Source: Billgrantia antri (GTDB taxonomy: Bacteria; Pseudomonadota; Gammaproteobacteria; Pseudomonadales; Halomonadaceae). Taken from it: 64,000 nucleotides of DNA. Positions 18,344-26,903 of the stretch are shown here, piece after piece. The first letter of the stretch is position 1, and each line of letters opens with the position of its first letter. A model generated the notes under the pieces. That model had not been told where the DNA came from and made no database searches. It saw nothing but the letters and a program-made list of their open reading frames with translations. The position numbers and the translations under genes were made by a program. The DNA is taken from positions 675,264-739,263 of the forward strand of contig NZ_JAHYCA010000003.1 in assembly GCF_019430905.1 (NCBI RefSeq). Direction: 5' to 3'.

Positions 18344-18970
18344 ATGCATAAGCCTTCACTCCCTACTCTCTTAGGCGCAGGCCTGACAGCCACTGCCCTT
18401 CTCGCAAGCAGCCAGGCGCTCGCCTATAACCAGGGCGATTTCATTACCCGCGTGGGCGTCGCCCATGTCGATCCCAAGAGCGACAACGGCAGCCTGGCCA
18501 ATGATGCCATCGACGTTGAGGTCGATAGTGACACCAACCTGGGCTTTACCCTGGCTTACCTGTTCCATGACAAGCTCGGCGTCGAGCTGCTGGCGGCACT
18601 GCCGTTCAAGCACGACATCCAGCTCAATGGCGTCGAGGCCGCTTCAACCAAGCACCTTCCCCCTACTCTGACCCTGCAGTACTACCCGCTGGGCGGCACC
18701 GACAACCAGATCCAGCCCTACGCCGGTATCGGACTCAACTATACCCACTTCTTCGATGAATCGACCGAACTGGGCGACCTTGAGCTGGACAGTTCCTGGG
18801 GCCTGGCTGGCCAGCTCGGCATCGACGTGCGTCTCGATGATAGCTGGGGCGTAAACGCTGCCGCCTGGTACGTCGATATCGATACCGACGCCAGTCTTGA
18901 TGGTGCCGACCTCGGCACGGTCAATATCGACCCTTGGGTCTTCATGGCTGGCATCAGCTACCGATTCTGA
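18344..18970 (+). CDS. OmpW-family outer membrane protein (second copy)
   Basis: A 208-residue OmpW paralogue. It has a signal peptide (LLGAGLTATALLASSQALA), mature start YNQGDFITRVGVAHVDPKSD, the shared LAYLFHDKLGVELLAALPF and YYPLGGTDNQIQPYAGIGLN strands, and terminal ISYRF. Alignment by eye with the first copy shows shared strand motifs but diverged loops, so the two arose by an old duplication and may differ in permeation or regulation. CAGGAG precedes the ATG. It has its own upstream region and a terminator downstream, so it is expressed independently. Confidence 0.92.
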   Translation: MHKPSLPTLLGAGLTATALLASSQALAYNQGDFITRVGVAHVDPKSDNGSLANDAIDVEVDSDTNLGFTLAYLFHDKLGVELLAALPFKHDIQLNGVEAASTKHLPPTLTLQYYPLGGTDNQIQPYAGIGLNYTHFFDESTELGDLELDSSWGLAGQLGIDVRLDDSWGVNAAAWYVDIDTDASLDGADLGTVNIDPWVFMAGISYRF

Positions 18971-18986
18971 GCGATGACTGACGCTG

Positions 18987-19012
18987 CGAGGCCCACCGAA
19001 GAGTGGGCCTCG
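18987..19012. terminator. Terminator after second ompW
   Basis: CGAGGCCCAC pairs with GTGGGCCTCG around a 6-base loop, followed by TATGTTTC. It lies between convergent genes and could act in both directions. Confidence 0.65.
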
Positions 19013-19050
19013 TATGTTTCCGGCCACCCAGAGCATAGCGCAGGAGCGCC

Positions 19051-19551
19051 TCAGCGCGGTGAGTGCCGAGACAGACCGAGCAGCGAAAGCTGACGCTCTT
19101 CGAGACCGCTGATCGATTCGACCCGAGCCAGGCGACGATGGTAGTCGGAACTGAGAAACGGCTCTCCGGCCAGCAGATGATCCAGGTACTCTCGCGCCGG
19201 CTTGAGCGCCTGGGCGGTAGTGCCGGGGGCTGCGATGTAGACCCACGCCTCGATCGCTCCCTCAGCGGTAACGATGGGCAAGCGGTGGCGCTGGTACTCG
19301 TGCGGATAACCCTCGAAGGGATCCATGCGCTCGATCTGGGCAGGCTCGAGCAGTTCGAACAGCGCGCCCTCCACCCTCTCTCCCGCTGTCGGCACCACGT
19401 TGGCATGGGCGATGCCGGCCACCCGTGACGCCTTGTCGAAGCGCAGCACATGGTCGTGCAATACGCCCGCCATGGCGCGACGTGTCGCACCGATGCGCGC
19501 CTCGACCCTGGCGACATTCATGTTGCTACCGTAAGCGAAATAGAACGGCAT
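19051..19551 (-). CDS. Gamma-glutamylcyclotransferase-like protein
   Basis: A 166-residue member of the GGCT/AIG2-like fold. It begins with the nucleotide- or substrate-loop motif FAYGSNM (residues 5-11) and carries the conserved acidic residue region MDPFEGYPHEYQRH near residue 80, where GGCT enzymes place the catalytic Glu. Members release 5-oxoproline from gamma-glutamyl amino acids or remove gamma-glutamylamines; the exact substrate is not predictable. The ribosome site is weak. It is on the minus strand, 30 bases upstream of which lies the yqcC-like gene. Confidence 0.8.
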   Translation of the reverse strand: MPFYFAYGSNMNVARVEARIGATRRAMAGVLHDHVLRFDKASRVAGIAHANVVPTAGERVEGALFELLEPAQIERMDPFEGYPHEYQRHRLPIVTAEGAIEAWVYIAAPGTTAQALKPAREYLDHLLAGEPFLSSDYHRRLARVESISGLEERQLSLLGLSRHSPR

Positions 19552-19581
19552 CTGGCTTTCGTCTTCGCTGGCCTGGCCGGA

Positions 19582-19914
19582 TCAGTTATCCGTGATCAGG
19601 CGATCTATCTCTTCCACCGCCTTGCAAAGCAGCAGTCGATCCGTGGCTCGCGCGCCCTGCTGGGCCAGGTAGGTGTCGACCACGGGCGCTACATCGCACT
19701 TCTCCGGCATCGGTGCTTCGGCCTCGATCAGCGCATCGAGACGAGCTATGAACACGAAGCGCAACCACTGGGGCAAGGCCATGGTATCGATGCAGAACGG
19801 CTGCTGGCTCTCGTAGGCCGCTGGCTCCGGCACGCTCATGCGCCACATGTTGGTGGCCTTCATGGTGGCCTCGAGCCGGCGCAGGGCGACGTCGAGCTCT
19901 TCATGTACGGTCAT
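19582..19914 (-). CDS. yqcC: YqcC-family (DUF446) protein
   Basis: A small cytoplasmic helical protein of 110 residues resembling E. coli YqcC: PFCIDTMALPQWLRFVFIAR in the centre is the recognisable family stretch, and the rest is acidic. E. coli yqcC lies next to the pseudouridine synthase gene truC, but no such gene is present here. Function is unknown. The start MTVHEEL has AGGAG five bases upstream; a longer in-frame start overlaps that site. Confidence 0.75.
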   Translation of the reverse strand: MTVHEELDVALRRLEATMKATNMWRMSVPEPAAYESQQPFCIDTMALPQWLRFVFIARLDALIEAEAPMPEKCDVAPVVDTYLAQQGARATDRLLLCKAVEEIDRLITDN

Positions 19915-19980
19915 GACATCTCCTGTTGGACATACCATGCATTATCGCACACTTCGCTCATCGTCCCATCCGCCGCCCGG

Positions 19981-20727
19981 TCACGCGGGCTGGCCGGCCA
20001 GAATCTTGCGCAGGAAGTCGCGCGTACGCGGATCACGAGGAGCGTTGAACAGCTGCGCAGGAGGACCTTGCTCGACGATGCGCCCCCCATCCATGAACAC
20101 CACGCGATCCGCCACGTCCCGGGCGAACCCCATCTCGTGCGTTACTACCAGCATGGTCTGGCGCTCCCGGGCCAGCTGCTTCATCAGCGCGAGCACCTCT
20201 TCGACCCACTCGGGATCGAGCGATGAGGTCGGCTCGTCGAACAGGATCACCTCGGCCTGTGCGGCCATGGCGCGACCGATGCCGACCCGCTGCTGCTGAC
20301 CGCCGGATAACGACGCCGGATAGGCGTCCGCCTTGTCGGCCAGACCGATGCGCTGGAGGATCTCCCGGGCGCGAGCATGCGCCTTGGCTTTCGGCCAGCG
20401 GTTGACCACGATCAATCCTTCGGCAATGTTCTCGAGCGCGGTCTTGTTGGCGAACAAGGCATAGTTCTGGAAGACGAACGCCGTGCGCCGTCGCGCGGCC
20501 AGTACCTCGGCACGGCTGGCCCGGGTAACGTCGACGTCCAGGTCGCCGATGATCAGGCGACCGGCATCTGGCCGCTCGAGAAAGTTGAGACAGCGCAATA
20601 GGGTGGACTTGCCGGTTCCCGAGGGGCCGATCACTACGATGATCTCGCCCTGTTCGATGTCGAGATCGATACCGTCGAGCACGGTTGCGTTGCCGAATCG
20701 CTTGACGAGATGGCTGATCTTGATCAT
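19981..20727 (-). CDS. Polar amino acid (cystine-type) ABC transporter ATPase
   Basis: ATPase subunit of 248 residues of the GlnQ/TcyN class. Walker A is GPSGTGKST, the Q-loop [15 protein letters not shown], the signature [14 protein letters not shown], Walker [15 protein letters not shown] and the switch [14 protein letters not shown]. The ATG overlaps the permease stop in an ATGA arrangement. An open frame runs far upstream of this ATG but overlaps the permease gene in another frame and has no homology, so no fusion is proposed. It energises uptake with the permease at 20724-21398 and the binding protein at 21416-22174. Confidence 0.92.
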   Translation of the reverse strand: MIKISHLVKRFGNATVLDGIDLDIEQGEIIVVIGPSGTGKSTLLRCLNFLERPDAGRLIIGDLDVDVTRASRAEVLAARRRTAFVFQNYALFANKTALENIAEGLIVVNRWPKAKAHARAREILQRIGLADKADAYPASLSGGQQQRVGIGRAMAAQAEVILFDEPTSSLDPEWVEEVLALMKQLARERQTMLVVTHEMGFARDVADRVVFMDGGRIVEQGPPAQLFNAPRDPRTRDFLRKILAGQPA

Positions 20728-21398
20728 CTGCGATATGCCCTGTTGAGTCGTGTTTCCAGCCACCTCTGAAACCAGGCCAGCAGCTCGACGATGATCCAGT
20801 ACATCACTGCCACGGTGATGAAGGCCTCGAAGTAGAGAAAGCTGCCGGCCGCCTCTTTCTGCGTCGCCCCCATCAATTCCGTGACGCCCAGGGTGAACGC
20901 CAGGGAAGTCGCCTTGATCATGTCGATGAAGTAGTTCATCAGCGTGGGAACGGCCACGCGAGTGGCCTGGGGCAGCACGATACGACGCATCAGTTGCCCA
21001 TTGGTCATGCCTATCGACAGGGCGGCTTCGGTCTGGCTGCGATCGACCCCGACGATGGCGGCGCGTATCGACTCGGCCATGTAGGCCGAGAAGTGCAGCG
21101 TCAGCCCCATGATGGTGGCGGTAATGCCGTTGATGTGGGTCAGGAAAGCCAGCAGCTGCGGCAAGCCATAGTAGAACAGGAACAGCTGCACCAGCAGTGG
21201 CGTGCCGCGAAAGAAAGAGATGAACAGCATCGTCGCTGCGTTCAGCCCCGGAATCTTCAGCACGCGGATCACCGCCAGACCGCAGGATAGCACCAGGGCG
21301 AACGCCATGCCTGCCGCTGCCATCTGCAGCGTCAACGGCAGATAGCGCAGCAGGATGGGGATCAGCCCCAGCATGTAGTCGAGATCGAGTACGCGCAT
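20724..21398 (-). CDS. Polar amino acid (cystine-type) ABC transporter permease
   Basis: HisM/TcyL-type permease of about 224 residues with five hydrophobic helices. The family motif [20 protein letters not shown] lies near residues 60-79 and the ATPase-contact loop [20 protein letters not shown] near 123-142. The ATG at 21398 is chosen; a GTG three codons upstream is possible, and neither has a strong ribosome site. It probably acts as a homodimer, since only one permease gene is present. Confidence 0.9.
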   Translation of the reverse strand: MRVLDLDYMLGLIPILLRYLPLTLQMAAAGMAFALVLSCGLAVIRVLKIPGLNAATMLFISFFRGTPLLVQLFLFYYGLPQLLAFLTHINGITATIMGLTLHFSAYMAESIRAAIVGVDRSQTEAALSIGMTNGQLMRRIVLPQATRVAVPTLMNYFIDMIKATSLAFTLGVTELMGATQKEAAGSFLYFEAFITVAVMYWIIVELLAWFQRWLETRLNRAYRR

Positions 21399-21415
21399 GG
21401 CAGGCACTCAGCGGA

Positions 21416-22174
21416 TCACGGGCGCGTGATGTCGGTACCGAACCAGCGCTCCGAGATGGATGCCAGGGTCCCGTCATCGCGCAAGGTGGCAAGCGCCTCG
21501 TCGACTCGATCCCGCAGCGCCCGGTCCGCTTCGGTGTCGCGGAAAGGCAGCGCGTTGCGAATGCTCGAGAACGGCTCGCCGGCAAGCTGCAGCGGCAGGG
21601 GTTTCTCCTTGATCACCTGGCTGGCGCTGACGCGATCCATGACGAAGGCGTCGACGCGTCCCAGGGCGGTATCCTGCTCAATGTTACTGTCATAGGTGCG
21701 GATATCGATGTCGTCGGCGTAGGGCAGTTCGCGCAGCAGCTGCTCGTAGTTCGAGCCGAGGTTGACGGCAACCCGCTTGCCCTTCAGGTCTTCCACGCCT
21801 TCGATCTCCTCGTTGCCTTCCCTGACGACGACCTGTGCGCCGTCATAGACGTATGGTTCGGTGAAGAGGTACTTCGCCTCGCGCTCTTCGGTAATCGTGA
21901 TCTGGTTGGCGATGGTGTCGATGCGTCCCGACTCGAGCATGCCGAACAACCCCGAGAAATTGGCAGTCTCGAATTCGATCTCGACGCCCATCTCCTCTCC
22001 CAGGGCGCGCATGACATCCACCTCGAAGCCCTTGAGCGTATCCTGCTCGACAAACGTAAAAGGAAAGTAGCTTCCGGACATTCCCACCCTGAGCACATCG
22101 TCTTCGGCCTGGGCAATGTTGACGAAAGCAAGAGCACTGGAAAGAACCGCTGCAGTAATGATACGTGGCGACAT
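21416..22174 (-). CDS. Cystine/amino acid ABC transporter substrate-binding protein
   Basis: Periplasmic family 3 solute-binding protein, 252 residues, with a signal peptide ([18 protein letters not shown]). It aligns by eye with E. coli TcyJ (FliY) along its length: [64 protein letters not shown], and ERWFGTDIT at the C terminus. Cystine is the most likely ligand, but other polar amino acids cannot be excluded. GGGAGG precedes the ATG. It is the first gene of a three-gene operon with the permease and ATPase downstream. Confidence 0.87.
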   Translation of the reverse strand: MSPRIITAAVLSSALAFVNIAQAEDDVLRVGMSGSYFPFTFVEQDTLKGFEVDVMRALGEEMGVEIEFETANFSGLFGMLESGRIDTIANQITITEEREAKYLFTEPYVYDGAQVVVREGNEEIEGVEDLKGKRVAVNLGSNYEQLLRELPYADDIDIRTYDSNIEQDTALGRVDAFVMDRVSASQVIKEKPLPLQLAGEPFSSIRNALPFRDTEADRALRDRVDEALATLRDDGTLASISERWFGTDITRP

Positions 22175-22493
22175 GGTCCACCTCCCTTAATGCGAAACTG
22201 CAATAGAAAACCTTGCTTTTATTCGATTCTACCAAAACAAGGAGAGCTTGACGCTTGGCGCTTCATTGAAATGATGCATGACTGCCATAGCGTAGCCGGG
22301 CAGCCTGGGATCATGCACAGATTCACTGCAAGAGGCTGTGGATAAGCTTTGGAAACCCGGCCCGGTAGCAGACAAGCCGTGGCTTTGCCAGGCATGCTCA
22401 ATTCTTGACCAATCGCGAGCGCTGCCACGCAGGACAAGTGGCTGACAACTCCCCGGCGGTCACGGTAGAGTGCACGCTCAAAAGGGAGCCCCT
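22175..22493. promoter_or_regulatory. Divergent promoter region, binding protein gene versus DUF3549 gene
   Basis: This 319-base gap has no coding frame I can support. It must hold the promoters of both divergent genes, but no pair of -35/-10 boxes is convincing. A single DnaA-box match (TGTGGATAA, 22337-22345) is present. Confidence 0.4.
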
Positions 22494-23525
22494 ATGCAGC
22501 CGATCCACACCCTTCATGAATTCTTCGAGCGCACCGGTGCCGACGTCCGCCTTTACCACATGGGCCGGCGGGTCGAACCGTGCCCGCTAGGCACCCTGGC
22601 AAGCCTGGAAGTCGCTGCCAGCCCCTGGCCGCTTCCCTGGCAGGGTCAGGCTCGCCTGGGCATCGTCTTTCGCCTCGGTGACCTCACCGACCCGCTGATC
22701 TGGTTTCTGGCCTTGCCGCTGGACGAACAGGGTCAACTGGTCCCCGCTCCTCGCGATGCCTTCCTGCAGCGGCTGCTCGTGACATTGGGACATAACGTCG
22801 AACGAGCAGGCCGCCAAGACCCGGAGAGCGGCGACATCGACAACCTGATGCACGACAACCCTCTGGCCTTCACGCCATCGCTGCCCTTCCAGGCCATGCT
22901 GCATGCTCGTGCCACTCACGACACCGGCAAGCCCGCCAGCTCCCACCTGGAGCCGGTGGAGGCCTATCTCAGCGGCCAGCAGCAGGTGGACTGGCAGTTC
23001 CTGGGACTGCAGGGGCTGGCCGACTTCGCCGTACGTTTGGATAGCGAGGCCGCTCGCCAACTGGCCTCGACACTTCCTACCCTGCCCGACGAAGTGCTGC
23101 ATTCACTGTGCTACTGTCTAGAGCATGTCGGCGTGCCCGATTCGCTAGGCTTGGCGCTGCGTGGCCGGGGCGAACAGGCCGCCGCCGCGGGCCGACTGGA
23201 AACCTTGTGTGCCTGCGTGCGGGCCGTGGGCGGTGCCGACGAAACGATCGCCGGGGCATGGTTCGATGAATTGCTGTCCGACCCGGCAGCCTGCGGCCCC
23301 GACCTGCTGGCGGCGATTGCCGCACGTGGCTGGGAGCATCTGGAGGACGGCGAGCGCCTGCCTCGCTTCCTGGAGCGCCTGGCCGCCCAGCCGAAGGCGG
23401 ATTTTGCCAGTCTGGCCCGCGACCTGGCGCTGATACCGCGGCTGCGCCTGCCCGTGCTGATGAGCCTGCGTGAGGCACGGCAGGACTCCGCCATCGGTCG
23501 TCGCCTGGCAAGCCTGGAGCAATGA
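22494..23525 (+). CDS. DUF3549-family protein
   Basis: A 343-residue cytoplasmic protein matching the DUF3549 family found in Pseudomonas, Halomonas and relatives; function unknown. The N terminus MQPIHTLHEFFERTGADVRL and the LIWFLALPLDEQGQLVPAPR segment are typical. The C-terminal half is a run of alpha-helical Leu/Ala-rich repeats (FADFAVRLDS to LREARQDSAIGRRLASLEQ). AAAAGGGAG lies five bases before the ATG. Its stop codon overlaps an ATG that is in frame with the next gene, rimB, so the two may be cotranslated. Confidence 0.75.
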   Translation: MQPIHTLHEFFERTGADVRLYHMGRRVEPCPLGTLASLEVAASPWPLPWQGQARLGIVFRLGDLTDPLIWFLALPLDEQGQLVPAPRDAFLQRLLVTLGHNVERAGRQDPESGDIDNLMHDNPLAFTPSLPFQAMLHARATHDTGKPASSHLEPVEAYLSGQQQVDWQFLGLQGLADFAVRLDSEAARQLASTLPTLPDEVLHSLCYCLEHVGVPDSLGLALRGRGEQAAAAGRLETLCACVRAVGGADETIAGAWFDELLSDPAACGPDLLAAIAARGWEHLEDGERLPRFLERLAAQPKADFASLARDLALIPRLRLPVLMSLREARQDSAIGRRLASLEQ

Positions 23526-23590
23526 GCCAGGGCAACGCGCCCGGTTCCATGAGCCAGGGCCAACGAAGAAGGAAAGCCGGAAACCATGTC

Positions 23591-24028
23591 ATGAAGGAAC
23601 TGCCCTATATTCCCAAGGCCGTGATTGGCCGCCTCGAGATGGTCACCCTGCCTAACATCGGCATGACCGTCTGCGCCAAGATCGACACTGGGGCCTACAC
23701 CTCGGCACTGCATGCCGAGGATATCGAGATCTTCGAACAGGAGGGCCATCTCTGGGTCAGCTTCACCACCCGTAGCGGAGGGTTGGAGTCGCCCCCCCAC
23801 GTCTACCGCACCCACCTGCACGATCGCCGGCGCGTAACCAGCTCCAACGGCCAGAAGGAGTGGCGCTACGTGATTCGCACCCCGATGCAGTTGGGAGAGC
23901 TGGAAGTAATGGTGGAACTGACCCTGGCCGATCGCAGTGACATGCGCTACCCCATGCTGCTCGGCCGCCGTGCACTGCGACGCCTTCTGGTGGCGCCCGG
24001 CGTCACCTTCCTGCATGGCGAACCCTGA
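23591..24028 (+). CDS. rimB: Retropepsin-like RimK-associated protease
   Basis: A 145-residue aspartic-protease-like protein of the Zn_protease (PF05618) family; the catalytic-type motif is [11 protein letters not shown] near residues 31-41. In Pseudomonas fluorescens, RimB acts with RimK, which it precedes in the genome, in controlling poly-glutamate tails on ribosomal protein S6. The ATG at 23591 begins [16 protein letters not shown], where homology starts. An in-frame ATG at 23522, overlapping the stop of the previous gene, would add 23 low-complexity residues; both remain possible. rimK follows 29 bases downstream. Confidence 0.85.
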   Translation: MKELPYIPKAVIGRLEMVTLPNIGMTVCAKIDTGAYTSALHAEDIEIFEQEGHLWVSFTTRSGGLESPPHVYRTHLHDRRRVTSSNGQKEWRYVIRTPMQLGELEVMVELTLADRSDMRYPMLLGRRALRRLLVAPGVTFLHGEP

Positions 24029-24057
24029 CCACCGGCCCTACCGTCCCGGAGCCCACG

Positions 24058-24966
24058 ATGCATATCGCGCTGCTGTCCCGCAATCGCAATCTCTACTCCA
24101 CGCGACGCCTGGTCGAGGCCGCCGAACAGCGTGGCCACAAGGTACGGGTGATCGATACCCTGCGCTGCTACATGAGCATCGCCGCGCACCATCCCTCGAT
24201 TCACTATAAAGGCGAGGAGATCGAGCGCTTCGATGCGGTAGTGCCTCGCATCGGCGCCTCGGTGACCTTCTACGGCTGCGCCGTGCTGCGCCAGTTCGAA
24301 ATGATGGGTACCTACGTGCTCAACGACTCGGTCGCCATCACCCGCTCGCGTGACAAGCTGCGCTCGCTGCAGCTGCTGTCGCGCAAGGGGCTGGGCCTGC
24401 CGATCACAGGCTTCGCCCATTCACCGGACGACATCCCCGATCTGATCACCATGGTCAAGGGCGCGCCGCTGGTGATCAAGCTGCTGGAGGGCACCCAGGG
24501 CATCGGCGTGGTGCTGGCCGAAACCAACCAGGCGGCCGAATCGGTCATTCAGGCCTTCATGGGCATGAAGGCCAACATCATGGTGCAGGAGTACATCAAG
24601 GAGGCCCGCGGTGCCGATATCCGCTGCTTCGTGATCGGTGACAAGGTGGTCGCCTCGATGAAGCGGCAGGCAGCGGAGGGCGAATTTCGCTCCAACCTCC
24701 ACCGCGGCGGCACGGCCAGCCTGATCCGTATCACCCCGGAAGAGCGCTCCACGGCCATCCGCGCTGCCAAGGCCATGGGCCTCAGGGTGGCCGGTGTCGA
24801 CCTGCTGCGCTCCAACCATGGTCCGGTGATCATGGAGGTCAACTCTTCACCGGGGCTTCAGGGTATCGAGACCGCGACCGGCAAGGATATCGCCGGCCTG
24901 ATCATCGAGCACATCGAAAAGAATGCCACCGCCTCGCGCAAGGCGCCGCCTAAGCCCAAGGGGTAA
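24058..24966 (+). CDS. rimK: Ribosomal protein S6 glutamate ligase
   Basis: ATP-grasp ligase of 302 residues that adds glutamates to the C terminus of ribosomal protein S6. Motifs are the N-terminal [20 protein letters not shown], the ATP-binding [18 protein letters not shown] (near residues 140-157), [20 protein letters not shown], and the metal-binding [15 protein letters not shown] near 257-271. A Lys/Pro-rich tail (KAPPKPKG) closes it. GGAG precedes the ATG. Placement directly after rimB supports the name. Confidence 0.95.
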   Translation: MHIALLSRNRNLYSTRRLVEAAEQRGHKVRVIDTLRCYMSIAAHHPSIHYKGEEIERFDAVVPRIGASVTFYGCAVLRQFEMMGTYVLNDSVAITRSRDKLRSLQLLSRKGLGLPITGFAHSPDDIPDLITMVKGAPLVIKLLEGTQGIGVVLAETNQAAESVIQAFMGMKANIMVQEYIKEARGADIRCFVIGDKVVASMKRQAAEGEFRSNLHRGGTASLIRITPEERSTAIRAAKAMGLRVAGVDLLRSNHGPVIMEVNSSPGLQGIETATGKDIAGLIIEHIEKNATASRKAPPKPKG

Positions 24967-25075
24967 TTTGAGAAAAGCGCAGGAATTTGTAGAAAGAGTA
25001 CTTATTTTACTCGCGGGGGTAGCAAAACAGTGTTTCCCCCGCCACAATCTGCGTCACCGGAGGAGGTGACCGCTC
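24967..25075. other. Stem-loop in spacer after rimK
   Basis: GCGGGGG at 25012-25018 can pair with CCCCCGC at 25035-25041, with an inner AAAC/GTTT helix. It may be the rimK terminator, although neither strand shows an immediate T-tract. A promoter for the following gene should also lie in this 109-base gap, but I cannot mark one. Confidence 0.4.
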
Positions 25076-25519
25076 ATGTTTCTCGACAATCGCCAAGTGG
25101 CGATGGACAGCGTTCTGGAAGCGCTGGCTGACAGCATCGATTATTTTCAGGACAACCTCGAGCGCCTGCGCCCTTCCCTGCGCGAAACGCTCAAGCCTCA
25201 CTATGAAGCCCGCGCCCAGACAATGCACAAGCTGCAAGAGCTGGCCAGGCAGCACCTCAAGCTGCTTCCGCGCGATGCCGACGTCGAGCGTGACGATTAC
25301 ATGTGGCTCTGGAGTCGCCTGAAGAGCTTCGTCGGCAACGAGAGCCAGGTGGTCATCGGTGAGCTGCTGGAGCAGGAGCGCGTCCTGATGCAGGCGCTCG
25401 CCACGCTCTACACCCACCCGCTGCCTAATCCGCTCGAGCCGATCGTCGAGCAGTGCTGGAAAGACTGCCGCGCCCTGATTCGCGAACTCTACCGGCAGCA
25501 AAAGTCGCGTCGCCGCTGA
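25076..25519 (+). CDS. DUF2383-like four-helix protein
   Basis: A 147-residue, wholly helical, soluble protein. Its layout (VLEALADSIDYFQDNLERLR, HYEARAQTMHKLQELARQHL, SQVVIGELLEQERVLMQALATLY) resembles the PA2169/DUF2383 family, which folds as a ferritin-like four-helix bundle. No complete di-iron EXXH pair is evident, so a metal site cannot be claimed. A strong AGGAGGTGA ribosome site precedes the ATG. It is convergent with the sanA-like gene. Function is unknown. Confidence 0.65.
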   Translation: MFLDNRQVAMDSVLEALADSIDYFQDNLERLRPSLRETLKPHYEARAQTMHKLQELARQHLKLLPRDADVERDDYMWLWSRLKSFVGNESQVVIGELLEQERVLMQALATLYTHPLPNPLEPIVEQCWKDCRALIRELYRQQKSRRR

Positions 25520-25534
25520 GTCGCGGTCGAGCAC

Positions 25535-26263
25535 TCAGGGTGTCGCCGGCGCTTCCTCCCACTGCGACTCCCTGTCGAGCAATTGACGCCAGACCGGCGG
25601 AGCGATCTCAAGCGGTTCGAGCGGCCCCAGGAAGTAGGGCTCTCGTTCCCAGAGATAGAGGTCTCCCACGGTGGCCGCCCGTGCCAGCCACTCCCGCGCC
25701 TGCAGTCGCCACACGCCAGCCACCGGGCGCGACGGCGCGCTGCAACCGTACGCCTCGAGGCCGATCGCATCGGCAATGAACAGCGCACGCGGCAGATGCC
25801 AAGACTGCGTGACCAGCAGCACCCGATCGACACCGAACACGTCCCGCGCCCGCACCAGGGTATCGAAGGTGCTGAAGCCGGCATAATCGAGGGTCATGTC
25901 CTCGTCGCGCACGTACTGGGCACGCAGGTCACGCCACATGGTGATGGGCTCGTTGTACTGGCGGGTGCGGTTATCGCCGGAGAGCAGCAGATGCTCGACC
26001 CGGTTCAACCTCATCAGGCGAGAGGCGGCATTGATGCGCGCATCGAAATGGGGATTGCGCACGCCACTGCGGGTCCAGTGCGAAGTGCCGAAGACGATCC
26101 CCACCTGCTCGGGGCCGCACAGCGGCAATTCGTGTTCGATACGGTCGTGGGTCTGCGCCAGCACCCAGAGGTTGGCGCCGACTAACAGCAGCAGCGCCAG
26201 CAGCAGCAGTGCGCCGAGCGACATCAGAAGAAGCTTGAAGGTTTTCCACAGCAGCGCCTGCAT
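25535..26263 (-). CDS. SanA/YdcF-like DUF218 envelope protein
   Basis: A 242-residue membrane-anchored protein. Residues 8-33 form an N-terminal helix (FKLLLMSLGALLLLALLLLV) and the periplasmic domain is of the DUF218 type: GIVFGTSHWTRSGVRNPHFD, VEHLLLSGDNRT, and LLVTQSWHLPRALFIAD. This matches E. coli SanA, an envelope-barrier protein of unclear biochemistry. The ribosome site is weak (GGTGA). The neighbouring suf operon is on the same strand, upstream, and is functionally unrelated. Confidence 0.82.
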   Translation of the reverse strand: MQALLWKTFKLLLMSLGALLLLALLLLVGANLWVLAQTHDRIEHELPLCGPEQVGIVFGTSHWTRSGVRNPHFDARINAASRLMRLNRVEHLLLSGDNRTRQYNEPITMWRDLRAQYVRDEDMTLDYAGFSTFDTLVRARDVFGVDRVLLVTQSWHLPRALFIADAIGLEAYGCSAPSRPVAGVWRLQAREWLARAATVGDLYLWEREPYFLGPLEPLEIAPPVWRQLLDRESQWEEAPATP

Positions 26264-26329
26264 TCACCGTCACCGGACAAGGAAACACGAAGCCCCGCCA
26301 CCGCCAGACGAGCGGCTGGAGCCCAGCGG

Positions 26330-26902
26330 CTAGAACATGCCGAGTTCCAGCTTCGCCTCGTCGCTCATCATCTCACGGCTCCAGGGCGGATCGAAGACGA
26401 TTTCGGTGTGCACGCGGCTGATTTGGGGAGCACCGAGGATCTTGTTGCGGGCGTCGGCGGCAATCACGTCCCCCATGCCGCAGCCGGGCGCGGTCAAGGT
26501 CATGCGGATGGTGACGATGCGCTCGCCGCTGATCAACCGCTCGATGCGACAGCCGTAGACCAGGCCCAGGTCGACGATATTGACTGGGATCTCCGGGTCG
26601 AAGCAGGTACGCAGCTGATCCCAGACGAACTGCTCGATCTCGTCGTCGGTGGCATCCTCGGGCAGGGTCGGTCGCGGCAGTGGCTCGAGCCCCAGGGCAT
26701 CGAGGTTGCTGCCCTCGATCAGGTAGAGACGCCCCTCGTAACCGACGCTGACCGAACTTCCCTTGGCCTGCATTACGCTGACCACACTGTCCTCGGCGAG
26801 CGTTACGGTTTTGCCGAAGGGGATCGAGATGGCATCTACGTCACGCTGCAGCGGCAACGACTGTCCTTTCTGCAGGCTGGCAATCTGCTCGATACTGGAC
26901 AT
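26330..26902 (-). CDS. sufT: Fe-S maturation protein SufT
   Basis: A 190-residue protein whose C-terminal half is a DUF59/MIP18 domain (FDPEIPVNIVDLGLVYGCRI, TAPGCGMGDVIAADARNKIL, VFDPPWSREMMSDEAKLELG). The invariant Cys in PGCGMG is present. SufT assists Fe-S cluster delivery under high demand. The start MSSIEQIASLQKG lies one base after the sufS stop. It is the last gene of the suf operon, the position it holds in many proteobacteria. The N-terminal 90 residues form a domain specific to the long SufT type. Confidence 0.9.
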   Translation of the reverse strand: MSSIEQIASLQKGQSLPLQRDVDAISIPFGKTVTLAEDSVVSVMQAKGSSVSVGYEGRLYLIEGSNLDALGLEPLPRPTLPEDATDDEIEQFVWDQLRTCFDPEIPVNIVDLGLVYGCRIERLISGERIVTIRMTLTAPGCGMGDVIAADARNKILGAPQISRVHTEIVFDPPWSREMMSDEAKLELGMF

Positions 26903-26903
26903 G

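Noticed and set aside
19981..21585. Possible fusion of ABC ATPase with an upstream domain (one open frame of 534 codons)
   Set aside because: The upstream part overlaps the permease and binding-protein genes in another frame and reads as Arg/Ser-rich nonsense. The ATPase starts at 20727 with ATGA overlap.
22337..22345. Perfect DnaA box TGTGGATAA
   Set aside because: A single copy with no cluster, no AT-rich unwinding region and no dnaA/dnaN/gyrB context, so no origin is proposed.
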